Under the pieces are notes generated by a model. It was not told the origin of the DNA and did no database searches. It worked only from the letters and a program-made list of their open reading frames with translations. This document shows, one piece after another, positions 49,104 to 60,852 of a stretch of 64,000 bases of DNA (position 1 is the stretch's first letter; each line of letters begins with the position of its first letter). Source of the stretch: Vibrio metoecus (GTDB lineage Bacteria > Pseudomonadota > Gammaproteobacteria > Enterobacterales > Vibrionaceae); assembly GCF_000696385.1 (NCBI RefSeq), contig NZ_JJMN01000074.1:1-64000 (forward strand), in the 5' to 3' direction. A program made the position numbers and the translations under genes.

Positions 49104-50826
49104 ATGCGTGAACTGTTGCCTTATCTCAAACTTTATAAAAAACACTGGTTCGGTCTGACGCTAGGCATGCTTTTGGCGCTGCTCACCGTGCTCACCTCAA
49201 TCGGTTTGCTCACTTTGTCTGGCTGGTTTTTGTCTGCCGCTGCGGTTGCCGGACTGACCATCGCTAGAGAAACCTTCAACTACATGCTACCCGGCGCGTT
49301 TGTACGTGGTTTTGCCATGGGCCGCACTGCAGGACGTTGGGGTGAGCGAGTGGTCACGCACAACGCCACCTTTAAGTTGCTCACCGATTTGCGAGTCTTC
49401 TTCTTTGAAAAACTGACACCGCTGATTCCGGGACGTTTGAGCACCGTGCGTGATGCCGACATGCTCAACCGCATCGTCGCTGATGTGGATGCCATGGATC
49501 ATGTGTATCTGCGCCTAATTAACCCAGTGACAGTTGGTGTGTTGGGCATAGCAGCGCTAACTACCTTGGTCGCTTGGTTTGATACCACTCTTGGGCTTAC
49601 TCTTGGTGGCGTTTTACTGTTCGTGCTATTGATTTGGCCAATCTTGTTCTATCGACTTGGCAAGCACAACGGGCAACAACTTACACAACATAAAGCAGAG
49701 CTAAGAATTCGCACTTTGGATTGGTTGCAAGGCTATAGTGAGCTAACCATTTTCGGTGCGGAGCAAACCTATCGCCAAGCGATCTTCACGGCACAAGAAA
49801 AGCTGCTGCGTAACCAATACACCAACGCGCATGTCTCTGGATTAGCGCAATCCTTACTCCTGCTCGCCAATGGCTGGATACTGGTATTGATGCTCTGGTT
49901 GGCTGCCGATGGTGTCGGTGGTCAAACCCCAGATCCTATGATTGCTCTCATCGCTTTCGCCACAATGGCGAGTGTAGAGTTGCTGATGCCGATTGCTGGT
50001 GCATTCCAGCATTTGGGGCAAACACTCACTTCAGCTACGCCGCCTGAATGAGATCATTCTGGCGAAACCGGAGGTCGAGTTTACCGATCAACCCACCCCA
50101 CATAATGGCCAATACAGCATTGAGTTCAATGGGGTTAACTTTGCTTACCAAGCCAATAAACCGAACACCATTGATGAATTCACTTTATCGCTGCCTCAAG
50201 GCCATAAAGTCGCGATTGTGGGTCAAACTGGTTCTGGTAAATCAACTCTAATTCAGTTGCTGTGCCGTTATTGGGATGTGCAAGCGGGACACATTGCGAT
50301 TGGCGGAACCGATATTCGAGAGTGGCGAGAGAGCGATCTCCGTGCGGCGATCAGTGTGGTGAGTCAACGGGTCGATATTCTTAACGGTACGCTGCGCGAC
50401 AACCTGAAACTGGCGAAACCAGACGCAACCGATGAACAATTAAGTGAAATTTTGCGCCAAGTAGGTTTAGAAAAACTGTTGCAAGATTCCGCGCTTAACG
50501 CATGGTTGGGTGATGGTGGTCGTCAGTTATCAGGTGGCGAGAAGCGCCGTATCGGCATCGCACGAGCACTGCTGCATGATGCCCCTATCCTATTGTTAGA
50601 TGAACCGACTGAAGGTTTGGACAAGCAGACTGAACAGCAAATCATGCAGCTGCTGCACAGCCACTTTGCCAATAAAACCGTACTGTTCATTACGCATCGC
50701 TTAATCAACCTTGAACAGATGGATGCAATCGCACTGATTGAACATGGCAAGCTGGTCGAATTCGGCCACCACCATGCCCTACTCGCTCAGCAAGGTCGTT
50801 ATCATCAATTAACCCAAACGCTATAA
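49104..50826 (+). CDS. cydC: Cysteine/glutathione ABC exporter subunit CydC, one frameshift in this sequence
   Basis: Partner of CydD. Membrane domain about 1-310 with LTLSGWFLSAAAVAGL near 32; ATPase with Walker A GQTGSGKST near 373, signature LSGGEKRR near 474 and Walker B ILLLDEPTEGLD near 494. The frame breaks at an extra A near 50037: TSATPPE becomes TSARRLNEIILAKPEVE when it is removed. The repaired protein is 573 aa, equal to E. coli CydC. Second gene of cydDC. Confidence 0.95.
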
Positions 50827-50869
50827 CCTGCTGCCCCCATTGCTCACGAGCAGTGGGGGGGGGGGTTAT
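50823..50869 (+). terminator. cydDC terminator region with an 11-G run
   Basis: CCCCATTGCTC pairs with GAGCAGTGGGG, and outer ATAACC (50823-50828) with GGTTAT (50864-50869). The right arm holds eleven consecutive G (50855-50865), longer than the left arm's C run, so the length is probably inflated. Confidence 0.55.
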
Positions 50870-50909
50870 CACTCCCCTCATAATCGGGTGACGTAAAAAA
50901 TAAGGTAAG

Positions 50910-50940
50910 AAAAAAGCCAGTCGATATGACTGGCTTTTTA
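50910..50940. terminator. Bidirectional terminator between cydC and rluB
   Basis: Stem AAAAAGCCAGTC (50911-50922) and GACTGGCTTTTT (50928-50939). A- and T-runs on both sides let it serve cydC and the convergent rluB. Confidence 0.88.
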
Positions 50941-50969
50941 ATCATTGAAAAACAGGGCTGTTCAAGCAC

Positions 50970-51929
50970 TTAGCCGCGAGGCTTACGCGCACTTTGCTGC
51001 TTATTCGCAACTTTATTACGGGTACTTGATTCACCACCCGCTTTACGACGAGCTGAACCACTACGGCCAGGAGCTGTCGACACACGTTCTTCATGGCGAC
51101 GAACCGCACGACGAATTTTCTGGCTACGGGTACGTTCACGCTTACGCGTTGCCGCATCAGGGGCAGTGTTCAATACCGTTTCTTTCTCTGGACGCAGCTC
51201 TACTAATTCACGCAAGTAGTTCACTTGCTTCAGATCGAGTTCCATCCAACCACCGCGAGGCAGCTTCTTATCAAGGAAGATATCACCGTAACGAACACGT
51301 TTCAGACGGCTAACCGTTGTACCTTGTGATTCCCACAAACGACGAACTTCACGGTTACGACCTTCGTTGATCACCACGTAGAAAGTATGGTTGATGCCTT
51401 CGCCACCGGCGTACATCACATCTTCAAAACGCGCCATACCATCTTCTAGCTGCACACCACGAACGAGGTTGCGAACTTTTTCTTCATTGACGTCACCAAA
51501 CACGCGAACTAAATACTCACGTTCAACCTGACGGCTTGGGTGCATCAAACGGTTTGCCAGCTCACCATCAGTGGTAAATAGCAGCAAACCTGAGGTGTTG
51601 GCGTCCAAACGGCCAACGGAAATCCAGCGCGAACCACGAATTTTCGGCAGACGGTCAAACACCGTACGACGACCTTCTGGATCATGACGGGTACACAACT
51701 CGCCTTCTGGTTTGTAGTAAGCCAGAACTCGACAGATGACTTCTTCTTGCGCTTTTACAGACACAACGTGTCCGTCAACACGCACTAAAGCGTTATCATC
51801 TTCTAGGCGTTCACCCAATACAGCTACCTTGCCATTAACACTTACACGCCCAGCTCGGATCAGAGCTTCAAGCTCACGACGAGAACCATGACCAGCACGT
51901 GCTAAAACTTTTTGTAACTTTTCGCTCAT
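50970..51929 (-). CDS. rluB: 23S rRNA pseudouridine(2605) synthase
   Basis: RsuA-family pseudouridine synthase acting on 23S rRNA position 2605 (E. coli numbering). 319 aa: S4 RNA-binding domain (about 1-60, [22 protein letters not shown]), catalytic domain with the Asp in [17 protein letters not shown] (near 103), and a very basic C-terminal tail from about 245 ([20 protein letters not shown]). The Arg/Lys-rich tail is usual for RluB. Start ATG 51929 with AAATAAATG. Downstream of trpH-yciO on the same strand. Confidence 0.93.
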   Translation of the reverse strand: MSEKLQKVLARAGHGSRRELEALIRAGRVSVNGKVAVLGERLEDDNALVRVDGHVVSVKAQEEVICRVLAYYKPEGELCTRHDPEGRRTVFDRLPKIRGSRWISVGRLDANTSGLLLFTTDGELANRLMHPSRQVEREYLVRVFGDVNEEKVRNLVRGVQLEDGMARFEDVMYAGGEGINHTFYVVINEGRNREVRRLWESQGTTVSRLKRVRYGDIFLDKKLPRGGWMELDLKQVNYLRELVELRPEKETVLNTAPDAATRKRERTRSQKIRRAVRRHEERVSTAPGRSGSARRKAGGESSTRNKVANKQQSARKPRG

Positions 51930-52061
51930 TTATTTACCTATGTGTCGTCTTCTCAGACGTCGAATGACTGTTTGCGATCTCAAAATCGCGGCCGCGTAGT
52001 ATCGCAAATTTTGTGGATAAAAGCATCCGTTTTGTCAGGTATTCACGGCCACGTCATTCAA

Positions 52062-52682
52062 CTACTGAAAGGGGGTTGGATCACCAGCTCCGACACGAGC
52101 CACAACAATCTCATCATCACTGAAATCAATCACTGTAGTCGGCTGCTGACCTAAATAACCACCGTTGAGGATCACATCCACCGCGTGCTCTAAACTATCG
52201 CGGATAGCTTCAGGATCAGACTCTGTAAAATCGTTGCCCGGCAGAATCAGTGATGTAGACATCAGCGGTTCACCCAAAGCTTCTAGAAGATCCAACGCGA
52301 TTTTGTTATCTGGTACACGGATCCCGATGGTTTTACGCTTTTCGTTCATCAGACGACGGGGAACCTCTTTGGTTCCTTTAAAGATAAAAGTGTAAGGTCC
52401 CGGTGTGTTGTTTTTCAGTAAGCGAAACGCGGTGTTATCCACTCGGGCATACAGAGATATCTCAGATAAGTCGCGACACAACAGGGTGAAGTTGTGTTTA
52501 TCGTCCAGACGACGGATCTGGCAAATACGCTCCATCCCGTGTTTATTTTCTAGCTGACAACCGACGGCGTAACCAGAATCGGTTGGATAAACCACTACCC
52601 CACCATTGCGAATAATCGCGACCGCTTGGTTGATTAGGCGGGTTTGAGGGTTCTCAGGATGAACATAAAAAAACTGGCTCAT
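52062..52682 (-). CDS. yciO: Sua5/YciO/YrdC family protein YciO
   Basis: 206-aa protein with the YrdC/Sua5 fold (PTDSGYAVGCQLEN near 37, KHNFTLLCRDLSEIS near 69, KNNTPGPYTFIFKGTKEVP near 90, MSTSLILPG near 140). The fold binds ATP, threonine and double-stranded RNA in threonylcarbamoyl-adenylate formation; YciO itself is a paralogue whose activity is weak or different. Starts two bases after trpH's stop, so the pair is one operon. Confidence 0.9.
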   Translation of the reverse strand: MSQFFYVHPENPQTRLINQAVAIIRNGGVVVYPTDSGYAVGCQLENKHGMERICQIRRLDDKHNFTLLCRDLSEISLYARVDNTAFRLLKNNTPGPYTFIFKGTKEVPRRLMNEKRKTIGIRVPDNKIALDLLEALGEPLMSTSLILPGNDFTESDPEAIRDSLEHAVDVILNGGYLGQQPTTVIDFSDDEIVVARVGAGDPTPFQ

Positions 52683-52684
52683 GG

Positions 52685-53619
<935 letters not shown>

Positions 53620-53648
53620 AAATGCAAGGCTCTTTATTAAGGCTCACT

Positions 53649-53759
53649 ATGTTACAAGAATTTAACCCAAACCATAAACCCAATTTCAGTCCAGCGAATG
53701 CTGAACTGGCTTGGTGGCGCACTTGGACAAGTTCTTGGTGGGCTCACGTGTATTTCTAA
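53649..53759 (+). CDS. trpL: trp operon leader peptide
   Basis: 36-codon leader too short for standard gene finders. It reads MLQEFNPNHK at the start and ends WWAHVYF. Five Trp codons occur at positions 22-23, 26 and 30-31, against two in E. coli. Ribosome stalling on these when tryptophan is short permits the antiterminator. It is 35 bases downstream of the -10. Confidence 0.93.
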   Translation: MLQEFNPNHKPNFSPANAELAWWRTWTSSWWAHVYF

Positions 53760-53808
53760 GTTTAGATACTCACACACCTAGCCCGCCAATTTGAGCGGGC
53801 TTTTTATT
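53737..53808 (+). promoter_or_regulatory. trp attenuator
   Basis: Terminator stem AGCCCGC (53780-53786) and GCGGGCT (53795-53801) followed by a T-rich run. GGTGGGCT at 53737-53744, inside the leader over the last Trp pair, can pair with AGCCCGCC (53780-53787) to form the competing antiterminator. Confidence 0.88.
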
Positions 53809-53892
53809 GTTTTTTTCCACCTATCACTGCTGTTTACTTACTTTCTCATCGCGGTGATCAGTGCTCAATCGAATCATGGTTAAGGAGGTCTT

Positions 53893-55464
53893 ATGAATAA
53901 GGCCATCAACATAAAGAAAACCGCGCCGCTTGAGGTGCTACACAGTGAATTGCCTTATACGCAAGATCCTACGGCTTTATTTCATGCTCTTTGCGCTGGG
54001 CGCAGCGACTGCCTACTACTGGAATCTGCAGAAATTGACTCCAAGCAAAATTTGAAGAGCCTTCTGTTAGTGGATGCTGCCGTGCGCATTGTGTGTGAAG
54101 GCCATCAAGTGACCTATCATGCGCTCAGTGCAAACGGCCAAGCGCTGCTCAACATCATTCATGGCAACCTCACAGATCGGATTCCTTGCAAAGTAGAGAA
54201 AACGAAACTTACCCTCACCTTCTCTACACCCTGTGATACGTTGGATGAAGACTCTCGCTTGCGCGAAGCGTCTTCTTTCGATGCGCTACGTTTAGTGCAG
54301 CACAGTTTTGATCTCACTGACCACGGTAAATTTGCGCTGTTTTTAGGTGGCTTATTTGCCTACGATTTAGTGGCTAACTTTGAACCGCTCGGTGAAGCAC
54401 CTGCCGACAATCAATGCCCTGATTACGTGTTTTATGTCGCAGAAACTCTGATGGTGATTGATCATCAGCGTGAAACTTGCCAACTGCAAGCAACCCAATT
54501 CCAACCCGGCGATGCGCTGCACAGCCAACTCAAAAGTCGGATGCGTGAAATTCGTGCGCAAGTGAATCAAAAATTGCCTTTGCCGAGTGCGCAATCTTTA
54601 TCTGATGTGGAAGTGACCACCAATATTAGCGATGCAGCGTTTTGCGATATCGTGCGTGACCTCAAGCAGTACGTGGTCAAAGGCGATGTGTTCCAAGTTG
54701 TGCCTTCGCGCCGTTTTCGCTTACCTTGTCCTTCACCACTCGCAGCTTATCAACGGCTGAAACAGAGTAATCCAAGCCCTTACATGTTCTACATGCAAGA
54801 TGAACGCTTTACCCTGTTTGGCGCATCCCCCGAAAGCGCGCTCAAGTATGAAATGCACACCAACCAAGTGGAAATCTACCCGATTGCAGGGACTCGCCGC
54901 CGCGGTAAGCGCGCCGATGGCAGCATCGATTTTGACCTCGATAGCCGCATTGAGCTTGAACTGCGCACCGATAAAAAAGAGAACGCCGAGCACATGATGC
55001 TGGTTGACTTAGCACGCAACGATGTCGCGCGCATTAGCCAAGCCGGTACTCGCCATGTCGCTGACTTGCTGCAAGTAGATCGCTACAGCCATGTGATGCA
55101 CTTGGTGTCGCGCGTGGTGGGTCAGTTACGTGAAGATCTGGATGCGCTACACGCTTATCAAGCCTGCATGAATATGGGTACGCTGACTGGCGCACCGAAA
55201 ATTCGCGCGATGCAGTTAATCCGCGATGTGGAACAAGCGCGTCGCGGCAGCTACGGCGGCGCGGTGGGTTATCTTACGGGTGAAGGCGATTTGGATACCT
55301 GTATCGTGATCCGCTCTGCTTATGTGGAAAGCGGCATCGCCCAAGTCCAAGCTGGCGCGGGTGTCGTTTACGACTCCGACCCACAAGCCGAAGCCGATGA
55401 AACGCGCGGCAAGGCGCAAGCGGTAATTTCCGCCATTTTATACGCTCATCAAAGGAAGGAATGA
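53893..55464 (+). CDS. trpE: Anthranilate synthase component I
   Basis: Converts chorismate to anthranilate with TrpG supplying ammonia. 523 aa. Feedback tryptophan site LLESAEIDS near residues 36-44, with the Ser that senses tryptophan; chorismate-binding core with PSPYMFYM near 294, IAGTRRRGK near 329, and [10 protein letters not shown], then [12 protein letters not shown] near 430. AAGGAGG precedes the ATG. First structural gene of trpEGDCFBA. Confidence 0.97.
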   Translation: MNKAINIKKTAPLEVLHSELPYTQDPTALFHALCAGRSDCLLLESAEIDSKQNLKSLLLVDAAVRIVCEGHQVTYHALSANGQALLNIIHGNLTDRIPCKVEKTKLTLTFSTPCDTLDEDSRLREASSFDALRLVQHSFDLTDHGKFALFLGGLFAYDLVANFEPLGEAPADNQCPDYVFYVAETLMVIDHQRETCQLQATQFQPGDALHSQLKSRMREIRAQVNQKLPLPSAQSLSDVEVTTNISDAAFCDIVRDLKQYVVKGDVFQVVPSRRFRLPCPSPLAAYQRLKQSNPSPYMFYMQDERFTLFGASPESALKYEMHTNQVEIYPIAGTRRRGKRADGSIDFDLDSRIELELRTDKKENAEHMMLVDLARNDVARISQAGTRHVADLLQVDRYSHVMHLVSRVVGQLREDLDALHAYQACMNMGTLTGAPKIRAMQLIRDVEQARRGSYGGAVGYLTGEGDLDTCIVIRSAYVESGIAQVQAGAGVVYDSDPQAEADETRGKAQAVISAILYAHQRKE

Positions 55465-55466
55465 TC

Positions 55467-56072
55467 ATGGCCAATATTCTGTTTATCGATAACTTTGACT
55501 CCTTCACTTATAACTTAGTGGATCAATTCCGCTCACTCGGTCATGTGGTAACGATTTACCGTAACAACCTTTCTGCGAATGTGATCGAACAAGCACTGCA
55601 ACAATTGGACAATCCTGTGGTTGTGTTATCCCCCGGCCCAGGTGCGCCGTCTGAAGCGGGCTGCATGCCAGAGCTGCTGCCACGCCTGAAAGGCAAAGTA
55701 CCAATGATTGGTATCTGCTTAGGGCATCAAGCCATCGTCGAAGCTTACGGCGGTGTAGTTGCTGGTGCCGGTGAAATCATCCACGGTAAAGTGTCGATGA
55801 TGGAGCACCAAAACCACGCCATTTATCGCGGTCTACCCTCACCGCTGGCGATTGCGCGTTACCACTCGCTGGTCGCAACGCAAGTACCGGCAACACTGAC
55901 CGTAACGGCAGAAGTGAATGGCTTGGTAATGTCGGTGGTTAATGAAACTGACAAAGTCTGCGGCTTTCAATTTCACCCAGAATCGATCATGACCACCCAC
56001 GGCGCTACTTTGCTGGCCAATGCCATTGATTGGGCATTGTCTGCAACGCCAGCACAGACTCAATTCGCGTAA
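55467..56072 (+). CDS. trpG: Anthranilate synthase component II (glutamine amidotransferase)
   Basis: Class I glutamine amidotransferase that feeds ammonia to TrpE. Catalytic Cys in GICLGHQ near residue 83, His and Glu in FHPES near 173. Start ATG 55467 ([13 protein letters not shown]); the earlier in-frame ATG at 55461 overlaps the trpE stop. It is a separate gene here, not fused to trpD as in E. coli. 201 aa. Confidence 0.96.
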   Translation: MANILFIDNFDSFTYNLVDQFRSLGHVVTIYRNNLSANVIEQALQQLDNPVVVLSPGPGAPSEAGCMPELLPRLKGKVPMIGICLGHQAIVEAYGGVVAGAGEIIHGKVSMMEHQNHAIYRGLPSPLAIARYHSLVATQVPATLTVTAEVNGLVMSVVNETDKVCGFQFHPESIMTTHGATLLANAIDWALSATPAQTQFA

Positions 56073-56092
56073 CCGCACAGGGAGAGAATGTT

Positions 56093-57091
56093 ATGCAAAC
56101 CATTATTAATAAACTCTATGAACAGCAAGGGCTTACGCAAACCGAGAGCCAACAGCTTTTCGACCAAATTATTCGCGGTGAAATGGATCCTGTATTGATG
56201 GCGGCGGTACTGACTGCACTGAAAATCAAAGGCGAAACGCCAGATGAAATTGCTGGTGCGGCTAAAGCTCTGCTCGCCAACGCCAATCCATTTCCGCGTC
56301 CTGATTATGACTTTGCCGATATCGTAGGTACCGGTGGCGATGGCTCAAACACCATCAACATCTCCACTACAGCGGCATTTGTCGCCGCAGCGTGTGGCGT
56401 GAAAGTCGCTAAACACGGTAACCGTGGGGTGTCGAGCAAATCAGGCTCTTCCGATCTACTCAGCTCATTTGGAATCAACCTTGCCATGAACGCGCAAGAT
56501 TCGCGTCAAGCCTTGGATGATCTCGGCGTGGCTTTCTTGTTTGCCCCTCAATACCACAGCGGTGTGCGCCATGCGATGCCGGTGCGTCAAACCATGAAAA
56601 CTCGCACCATTTTCAACATCTTAGGCCCCCTGATTAACCCTGCCCGTCCCAATATTGAATTGATGGGGGTTTACAGCAAGGATTTGGTTCGTCCTATTGC
56701 GCAAACCATGTTACAAATGGGTCTGAAACGCGCGGCGGTGGTGCATGGTTCAGGTCTGGATGAAGTCGCGATTCATGGCGAAACGCAAGTGGCGGAAATT
56801 CGCCAAGGCGAATTAATTGAGTACACGCTCACTCCGGAAGATTTTGGTGTTAGCCGTTACCCACTGGATGCGATCCGTGGTGGAGAGCCAGAAGAGAATC
56901 GCGCCATCATCACCCAGATCCTAACGGGCAATGGCACAGCAGCACAAATGGCGGCAGTGGCAGTCAACGTTGCACTTCTGCTGCGTCTATTTGGTCAAGA
57001 AGATCTGAAAGCCAACACCCAACAAGCGATCGCCGTGATGAAATCGGGCCAAGCCTATGGATTGGTTCAGCAGTTAGCACAACGAGGTTAA
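56093..57091 (+). CDS. trpD: Anthranilate phosphoribosyltransferase
   Basis: Second step of the pathway: anthranilate plus PRPP to N-phosphoribosyl-anthranilate. 332 aa from ATG 56093 (MQTIINKLYE), behind GGGAGAG; the reading frame extends back into trpG but that is an artefact. Substrate sites GTGGDGSNTINIST near 81, KHGNRGVSSKSGSSD near 108, and RTIFNILGPLINPA near 167. Confidence 0.96.
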   Translation: MQTIINKLYEQQGLTQTESQQLFDQIIRGEMDPVLMAAVLTALKIKGETPDEIAGAAKALLANANPFPRPDYDFADIVGTGGDGSNTINISTTAAFVAAACGVKVAKHGNRGVSSKSGSSDLLSSFGINLAMNAQDSRQALDDLGVAFLFAPQYHSGVRHAMPVRQTMKTRTIFNILGPLINPARPNIELMGVYSKDLVRPIAQTMLQMGLKRAAVVHGSGLDEVAIHGETQVAEIRQGELIEYTLTPEDFGVSRYPLDAIRGGEPEENRAIITQILTGNGTAAQMAAVAVNVALLLRLFGQEDLKANTQQAIAVMKSGQAYGLVQQLAQRG

Positions 57092-57096
57092 GCAGA

Positions 57097-58507
57097 ATGT
57101 CCGAGCAGTTGTCTGAGCATATTTCCGTTCAAACCGCGCAAATGGCGCAAGTGCTGGTCAAAATCGTCAATGATAAATACCAATGGATTGAGGGGCGCAA
57201 AGCCAAGCAACCTCTTGCGAGCTTTCATCCATTACTGACTCGCTCAGAGCGCGATTTCTATCAAGCCTTGAGCGGCGACAACACTGTATTCATTCTCGAA
57301 TGCAAAAAAGCCTCACCGTCGAAGGGGCTGATCCGCGAAGAGTTTGATCTCGATTACATCGCCTCCGTGTATGGCGAGTACGCCAGTGCCATTTCGGTAC
57401 TGACCGATGAAAAGTATTTCCAAGGTCGTTTTGAGTTTTTGCCGCAAGTGCGTGCTCAAGTCACTCAGCCTGTATTGTGCAAAGATTTTATGGTCGACCC
57501 ATATCAAGTTTATCTGGCACGTCATTATCAAGCAGATGCGATTTTGCTGATGCTATCGGTGCTCAATGATGATCAATATCGTGAACTGGCCGCTGTGGCA
57601 CACGACCTTGGTATGGGCGTGCTCACCGAAGTCAGCAACGAGCAAGAATTAGAGCGCGCAATTGCTCTGCAAGCGAAAGTCATCGGCATCAATAACCGCA
57701 ATCTGCGTGATTTGACGACCGACCTAAATCGCACCAAGCAGTTGGCGCCGCTCATTCCACAAGGCACCAGCATTATTTCCGAATCCGGCATTTACACCCA
57801 TCAGCAGGTGCGTGATTTGGCTCAATTTGCCAATGGTTTCTTGATTGGTAGCTCGCTGATGGCGCAAAGCAATCTTGAACTGGCGGTGCGAAAAATTGTG
57901 CTCGGCGAACACAAGGTGTGCGGTTTGACTCATCCTGATGATGCGGTTAAAGCCTACCAAGCAGGTTCGGTTTTTGGTGGGCTGATTTTTGTTGAGAAGT
58001 CCAAACGCTTTGTGGATGTAGAACAAGCCCGCCTGACCATGAGCGGCGCACCGCTACAGTATGTCGGCGTGTTTCAAAACCACCCAGCCGCGCAAGTCGC
58101 CGATATCGCAACCGAATTGGGCTTATTTGCGGTGCAACTGCACGGTGAGGAAGAGGCTGAATATGTACGCGAACTGCGCGCTGCCCTTCCAGAATCGATT
58201 GAAATTTGGAAAGCGTATGGCGTGAGTGATGCTTTACCTGAGCTACTGCCAGAGCACATCGACCGACATCTGCTCGATGCCAAAATCGGCGAACAGAGTG
58301 GCGGCACAGGACACAGTTTTGATTGGCGCTTGCTGCCAAAACATAGCGACCTGATGCTCGCCGGTGGCTTGAGCGCCGAGAATGTTGCCCAAGCGGCGCA
58401 ACTTGGCTGCCGTGGACTCGATTTCAACTCTGGCGTAGGAAAACGCTCCGGGTAAAAAAGACGCCAACAAGTTACAACACGTTTTCCAACAATTACGGAA
58501 TTATTAG
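57097..58507 (+). CDS. trpCF: Bifunctional indole-3-glycerol-phosphate synthase / phosphoribosylanthranilate isomerase, one frameshift in this sequence
   Basis: Fused TrpC (about residues 1-265) and TrpF (about 266-469) doing steps 3 and 4. TrpC motifs: FILECKKASPSKG near 68, VLCKDFMVDPYQV near 128, IGINNRNL near 195, SESGIYT near 228. TrpF starts near KVCGLT (271, with its Cys) and includes DFNSGVGK near 444. One extra base at about 58447 causes a stop after KRSG; removing it gives KTPGKKDANKLQHVFQQL and a stop at 58505. The repaired protein is about 469 aa. Confidence 0.95.
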
Positions 58508-58547
58508 ATTATCAGCATGGCAACATGCATAGAAAAGGAATGTAAGC

Positions 58548-59738
58548 ATGGCTAAATTAAACGCCTATTTTGGCGAATTCGGTGGGCAGTTTGTGCCACA
58601 AATTTTGGTTCCAGCGCTCGATCAACTGGAACAAGCCTTTATTGATGCCCAGCAGGATGATGCTTTCCGCGCTGAATTTATGAGCCTACTGCAAGAATAC
58701 GCCGGTCGCCCAACCGCGCTAACGCTCACGCAAAACATCACCAAAGGCACTAAAACTAAACTCTATTTGAAACGTGAAGATCTACTGCACGGCGGCGCGC
58801 ACAAAACCAACCAAGTTTTGGGTCAAGCCCTGCTCGCCAAGCGCATGGGCAAACATGAAATCATCGCCGAAACTGGCGCAGGCCAACACGGTGTCGCAAC
58901 CGCATTAGCCTGTGCGCTGCTTGGCTTAAAGTGCCGCGTGTACATGGGTGCGAAAGATGTTGAACGCCAAAGCCCGAACGTGTTCCGTATGCGCTTAATG
59001 GGTGCCACCGTGATCCCTGTTCATTCAGGGTCAGCAACGCTAAAAGATGCGTGTAACGAAGCGCTGCGTGACTGGTCAGGTAGCTACGAGACCGCGCATT
59101 ATCTGCTTGGTACTGCGGCAGGCCCTCACCCATTCCCAACCATTGTGCGTGAATTCCAACGTATTATTGGCGAAGAAACCAAAAACCAAATCCTTGCTCG
59201 TGAAGGTCGCTTGCCCGATGCGGTGATCGCCTGTGTTGGCGGTGGCTCAAACGCCATTGGTATGTTTGCTGATTTCATCGAAGAAGAATCGGTACGTTTG
59301 ATCGGTATTGAGCCAGCTGGTAAAGGCATTGATACCCATCAACATGGCGCACCACTTAAACACGGTAAAACCGGCATTTTCTTCGGTATGAAAGCACCGT
59401 TGATGCAAGATGAGCATGGTCAAGTAGAAGAGTCTTACTCTGTCTCGGCAGGGTTAGATTTCCCATCGGTGGGGCCACAGCATGCTTACCTCAATGCCAT
59501 TGGCCGTGCGGAATATGAAAGCATCACCGATGATGAAGCACTCGATGCCTTCCAAGCGTTAGCACGAAACGAAGGCATCATCCCAGCGCTGGAGTCTTCA
59601 CACGCTCTCGCGCATGCGATCAAGATGGCATATGCCGAGCCAGACAAAGAGCAGTTGCTCGTGGTTAACCTTTCGGGCCGTGGTGATAAGGATATTTTCA
59701 CCGTACACAAATTACTTGAAGACAAAGGAGCGTTGTAA
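58548..59738 (+). CDS. trpB: Tryptophan synthase beta chain
   Basis: PLP subunit joining indole and serine to form tryptophan. 396 aa. PLP Lys K86 in [11 protein letters not shown], phosphate loop GGGSNAIG near 232, and the catalytic Glu/ETGAGQHG near 109. AAGGAATG precedes the ATG. TrpB and TrpA coding regions share one base at the TAATG junction. Confidence 0.98.
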   Translation: MAKLNAYFGEFGGQFVPQILVPALDQLEQAFIDAQQDDAFRAEFMSLLQEYAGRPTALTLTQNITKGTKTKLYLKREDLLHGGAHKTNQVLGQALLAKRMGKHEIIAETGAGQHGVATALACALLGLKCRVYMGAKDVERQSPNVFRMRLMGATVIPVHSGSATLKDACNEALRDWSGSYETAHYLLGTAAGPHPFPTIVREFQRIIGEETKNQILAREGRLPDAVIACVGGGSNAIGMFADFIEEESVRLIGIEPAGKGIDTHQHGAPLKHGKTGIFFGMKAPLMQDEHGQVEESYSVSAGLDFPSVGPQHAYLNAIGRAEYESITDDEALDAFQALARNEGIIPALESSHALAHAIKMAYAEPDKEQLLVVNLSGRGDKDIFTVHKLLEDKGAL

Positions 59739-60544
59739 TGAACCGTTATCAAGCCCTATTTCAACGCCTGAGCGCCGCGCAGCAAGGCGCTTTCGTTCCT
59801 TTCGTAACGATTGGTGACCCAAGCCCTGAGCAGTCACTGGCCATCATGCAAACCCTGATTGATGCAGGAGCGGATGCGCTTGAGCTTGGCATGCCCTTCT
59901 CCGATCCATTGGCCGATGGCCCGACGATTCAAGGCGCAAACTTACGTGCCTTAGCCGCGAAAACTACGCCAGATGTCTGTTTTGAGCTGATCGCGCAGAT
60001 CCGTGAACGCAACCCTGACACTCCGATTGGTTTACTGATGTACGCCAACTTAGTTTACGCACGCGGCATCGAAGATTTTTATCAACGCTGCCAAAAAGCC
60101 GGTGTAGATTCGGTGCTGATTGCCGATGTTCCGACCAACGAAAGTCAGCCTTTCGTGGCTGCGGCAGAGAAGTTTGGCATTCAGCCGATCTTTATTGCGC
60201 CCCCCACAGCGAGCGATGCAACCTTACAAGCGGTGGCTCAACTCGGTAAAGGCTACACTTATCTGCTCTCGCGCGCAGGGGTAACTGGGGCAGAAACCAA
60301 AGCCAATATGCCAGTGCATGCCCTGCTCGATCGCTTACAACAATTCGATGCACCACCAGCACTACTGGGCTTTGGTATTTCGGAACCTGCTCAAGTCAAA
60401 CAGGCGATTGAAGCCGGCGCTGCGGGAGCCATTTCCGGCTCAGCGGTGGTAAAAATCATCGAAACGCATTTGGATAACCCTGCGAAACAGCTAACTGAAC
60501 TCGCAAACTTCACGCAAGCCATGAAGCAAGCAACACAAATTTAA
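59738..60544 (+). CDS. trpA: Tryptophan synthase alpha chain
   Basis: Cleaves indole-3-glycerol phosphate to indole, passed through a tunnel to TrpB. 268 aa. Catalytic E49 and D60 in [15 protein letters not shown] fall at the standard numbers. Other conserved stretches: YANLVYARG near 102, [11 protein letters not shown] near 176, and GFGISEP near 211. Last gene of the operon, coupled to trpB. Confidence 0.98.
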   Translation: MNRYQALFQRLSAAQQGAFVPFVTIGDPSPEQSLAIMQTLIDAGADALELGMPFSDPLADGPTIQGANLRALAAKTTPDVCFELIAQIRERNPDTPIGLLMYANLVYARGIEDFYQRCQKAGVDSVLIADVPTNESQPFVAAAEKFGIQPIFIAPPTASDATLQAVAQLGKGYTYLLSRAGVTGAETKANMPVHALLDRLQQFDAPPALLGFGISEPAQVKQAIEAGAAGAISGSAVVKIIETHLDNPAKQLTELANFTQAMKQATQI

Positions 60545-60559
60545 CTCATAGTTTCATTT

Positions 60560-60598
60560 GATGCGGCACTTCCACCACAGAAGTGCCGCATCATTTTG
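60560..60598 (+). terminator. trp operon terminator
   Basis: Thirteen-base-pair perfect stem, GATGCGGCACTTC (60560-60572) and GAAGTGCCGCATC (60580-60592), loop CACCACA, followed by ATTTTG. Confidence 0.88.
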
Positions 60599-60852
60599 TT
60601 AACAACCCGCAAAGCACCAACAAACCCACACCAACAACACAAACCCATTCACCATATCAATAGCAAACGTTTCCCTTGCGGCTAAAAACGCCAAGTCACT
60701 CTCGTTTTATTCCGCTATTGAGAAATCACTCGATGCGCTTATTGCTAAATGTAAACATTCCGTGTAAAAAGCAGGAGCAAAATTTTTGCCCATTTAGTGA
60801 TATGACACTAGTGGCTAACACTAGGAATTTACAATTTATTAGCACAGAGGTT
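60599..60852. other. Intergenic region before the dicarboxylate symporter
   Basis: About 250 bases. The reading frame of the symporter extends back to 60676, but that upstream part has no family likeness and I regard it as untranslated. No operator seen. Confidence 0.45.

Noticed and set aside
57947..58427. Overlapping minus-strand frames of 130 and 117 codons in trpCF
   Set aside because: Shadows of the trpF coding frame; no start signal or known domain.
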